From the NCBI GenBank assembly GCA_027492445.1, contig JAPUES010000257.1:1-6047 (forward strand): a stretch of DNA of 6,047 nucleotides, read 5' to 3'. This document shows, piece by piece, positions 5,663 to 6,047 of this stretch. Made by a program: the position numbers and the translations under genes. Positions within the stretch are counted from its first letter, which is position 1. Every line of letters begins with the position of its first letter. The notes under the pieces were generated by a model, which was not told where the DNA came from, searched no databases, and saw only the letters and a list, made by a program, of their open reading frames with translations. The stretch comes from Sporomusaceae bacterium. Lineage in GTDB: Bacteria > Bacillota > Negativicutes > DSM-13327.

Positions 5663-5711
5663 CAAAAAATAGAATTGTTTAGTATGTAATGATAAAAAAA
5701 CTTGTATAAAA

Positions 5712-6047
5712 TTAAAGATATCCTTGTTTTATTAGGTAATCTTTAATAGCTGCTTGTAACGCAGCTACGCCTAAATTAGAGCAATGTTGTTTCGCTTCAG
5801 GCAAACCGTCTAAAGCATCAATAATATCCTGATCCATAATTTCTAGGGCTTCAATAATTCTTTTTCCTTTTGCCAGTTCTGTTGTCATACTAGCTGATGC
5901 AATAGCAGCCCCGCAACCAAAAATCAGAAAACTAATATCTTGAATGATTTCCTGCCGGACTTTAATAAAAATCATACAATGATCGCCACAACCTGGTTCG
6001 CCGATGCTTCCAATTCCATCAGCATCAGGCATATGTCTTGCATTGCG
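5712..6047 (-). CDS. nifU: NifU N-terminal/IscU-type Fe-S cluster scaffold, 5' end off window
   Basis: 111 residues are visible, and the frame continues past the right edge. The visible part opens RNARHMPDADGIG, which corresponds to the usual internal NPRNVG...DADG of NifU-like scaffolds. The ATG at 6032 is therefore an internal Met, not the start; some 15-20 residues are missing. The three cluster-binding Cys and the adjacent Asp are present: GCGD and FGCGA in the first half, and HCSNL near the end. The protein ends KDYLIKQGYL with no C-terminal Nfu domain, so it is the single-domain type. It assembles [2Fe-2S]/[4Fe-4S] clusters from sulfur supplied by a cysteine desulfurase and iron, in the cytoplasm. 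A cysteine desulfurase gene could lie just outside the window. It is followed after 98 nt by the DUF5320-like gene; a T-run (minus strand, 5694-5700) follows the stop but without a convincing stem. Confidence 0.92.
   Translation of the reverse strand, partial: RNARHMPDADGIGSIGEPGCGDHCMIFIKVRQEIIQDISFLIFGCGAAIASASMTTELAKGKRIIEALEIMDQDIIDALDGLPEAKQHCSNLGVAALQAAIKDYLIKQGYL

Noticed and set aside
5417..5689. Plus-strand open frame of 90 codons
   Set aside because: Covers the DUF5320-like gene in antisense and runs through the AT-rich promoter gap; no ribosome site or motif.
1..6047. CRISPR array, insertion sequence, tRNA or rRNA gene
   Set aside because: No regularly spaced repeats, transposase-like frame, terminal inverted repeats or tRNA/rRNA-like sequence were seen on either strand.

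Overview
This window holds a compact, one-directional gene block from an anaerobic, low-to-moderate GC bacterium. The strong AGGAGG-type ribosome binding sites, GTG and TTG starts, and the oxygen-sensitive Fe-S protein families suggest an anaerobic Firmicute, perhaps a Negativicute or Clostridium relative. That placement is inference; no taxonomic marker is present. Every gene I can support lies on the minus strand, so transcription runs from right to left.

In transcription order: (1) a NifU/IscU-type Fe-S scaffold whose 5' end lies beyond the right edge (5712-6047); (2) a small DUF5320-like protein with a Gly-rich N-terminus and a charged helix (5398-5613), preceded by a perfect 12-bp inverted repeat; (3) and (4) two tandem MinD/ParA-type ATPases, each with a two-cluster ferredoxin insert, overlapping by an ATGA junction (4461-5309 and 3550-4464); (5) a shortened phenylacetate-CoA ligase/F390-synthetase-like protein that lacks the ATP-binding P-loop and the C-terminal lid (2525-3496, probable TTG start); (6) a 121-residue NifX/NifB-type dinitrogenase Fe-Mo cofactor (DIMC) family protein resembling the orange protein ORP (2134-2499); (7) an Mrp/NBP35 ATPase fused to a second DIMC domain, with a His/Cys-rich tail (887-2095). 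A long hairpin at 831-872 appears to end this unit. (8) A metallo-beta-lactamase-fold hydrolase with its own promoter follows and runs off the left edge (3-782).

The combination of two MinD-ferredoxin ATPases, a stand-alone DIMC protein and an Mrp-DIMC fusion matches the parts of the orange-protein (ORP) complex known from Desulfovibrio. There ORP carries a Mo-Cu-S cluster, and the complex has been linked to Fe-S/metal-cluster handling and cell division. A plausible reading is that the scaffold and the ATPases build or move a metal-sulfur cluster onto the DIMC proteins. The part with no obvious place in that scheme is the degenerate adenylation-domain protein in the middle of the operon, which is the best candidate for something not yet described. 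Three gene starts were moved from the longest open frame because the Shine-Dalgarno sequence lies inside it.
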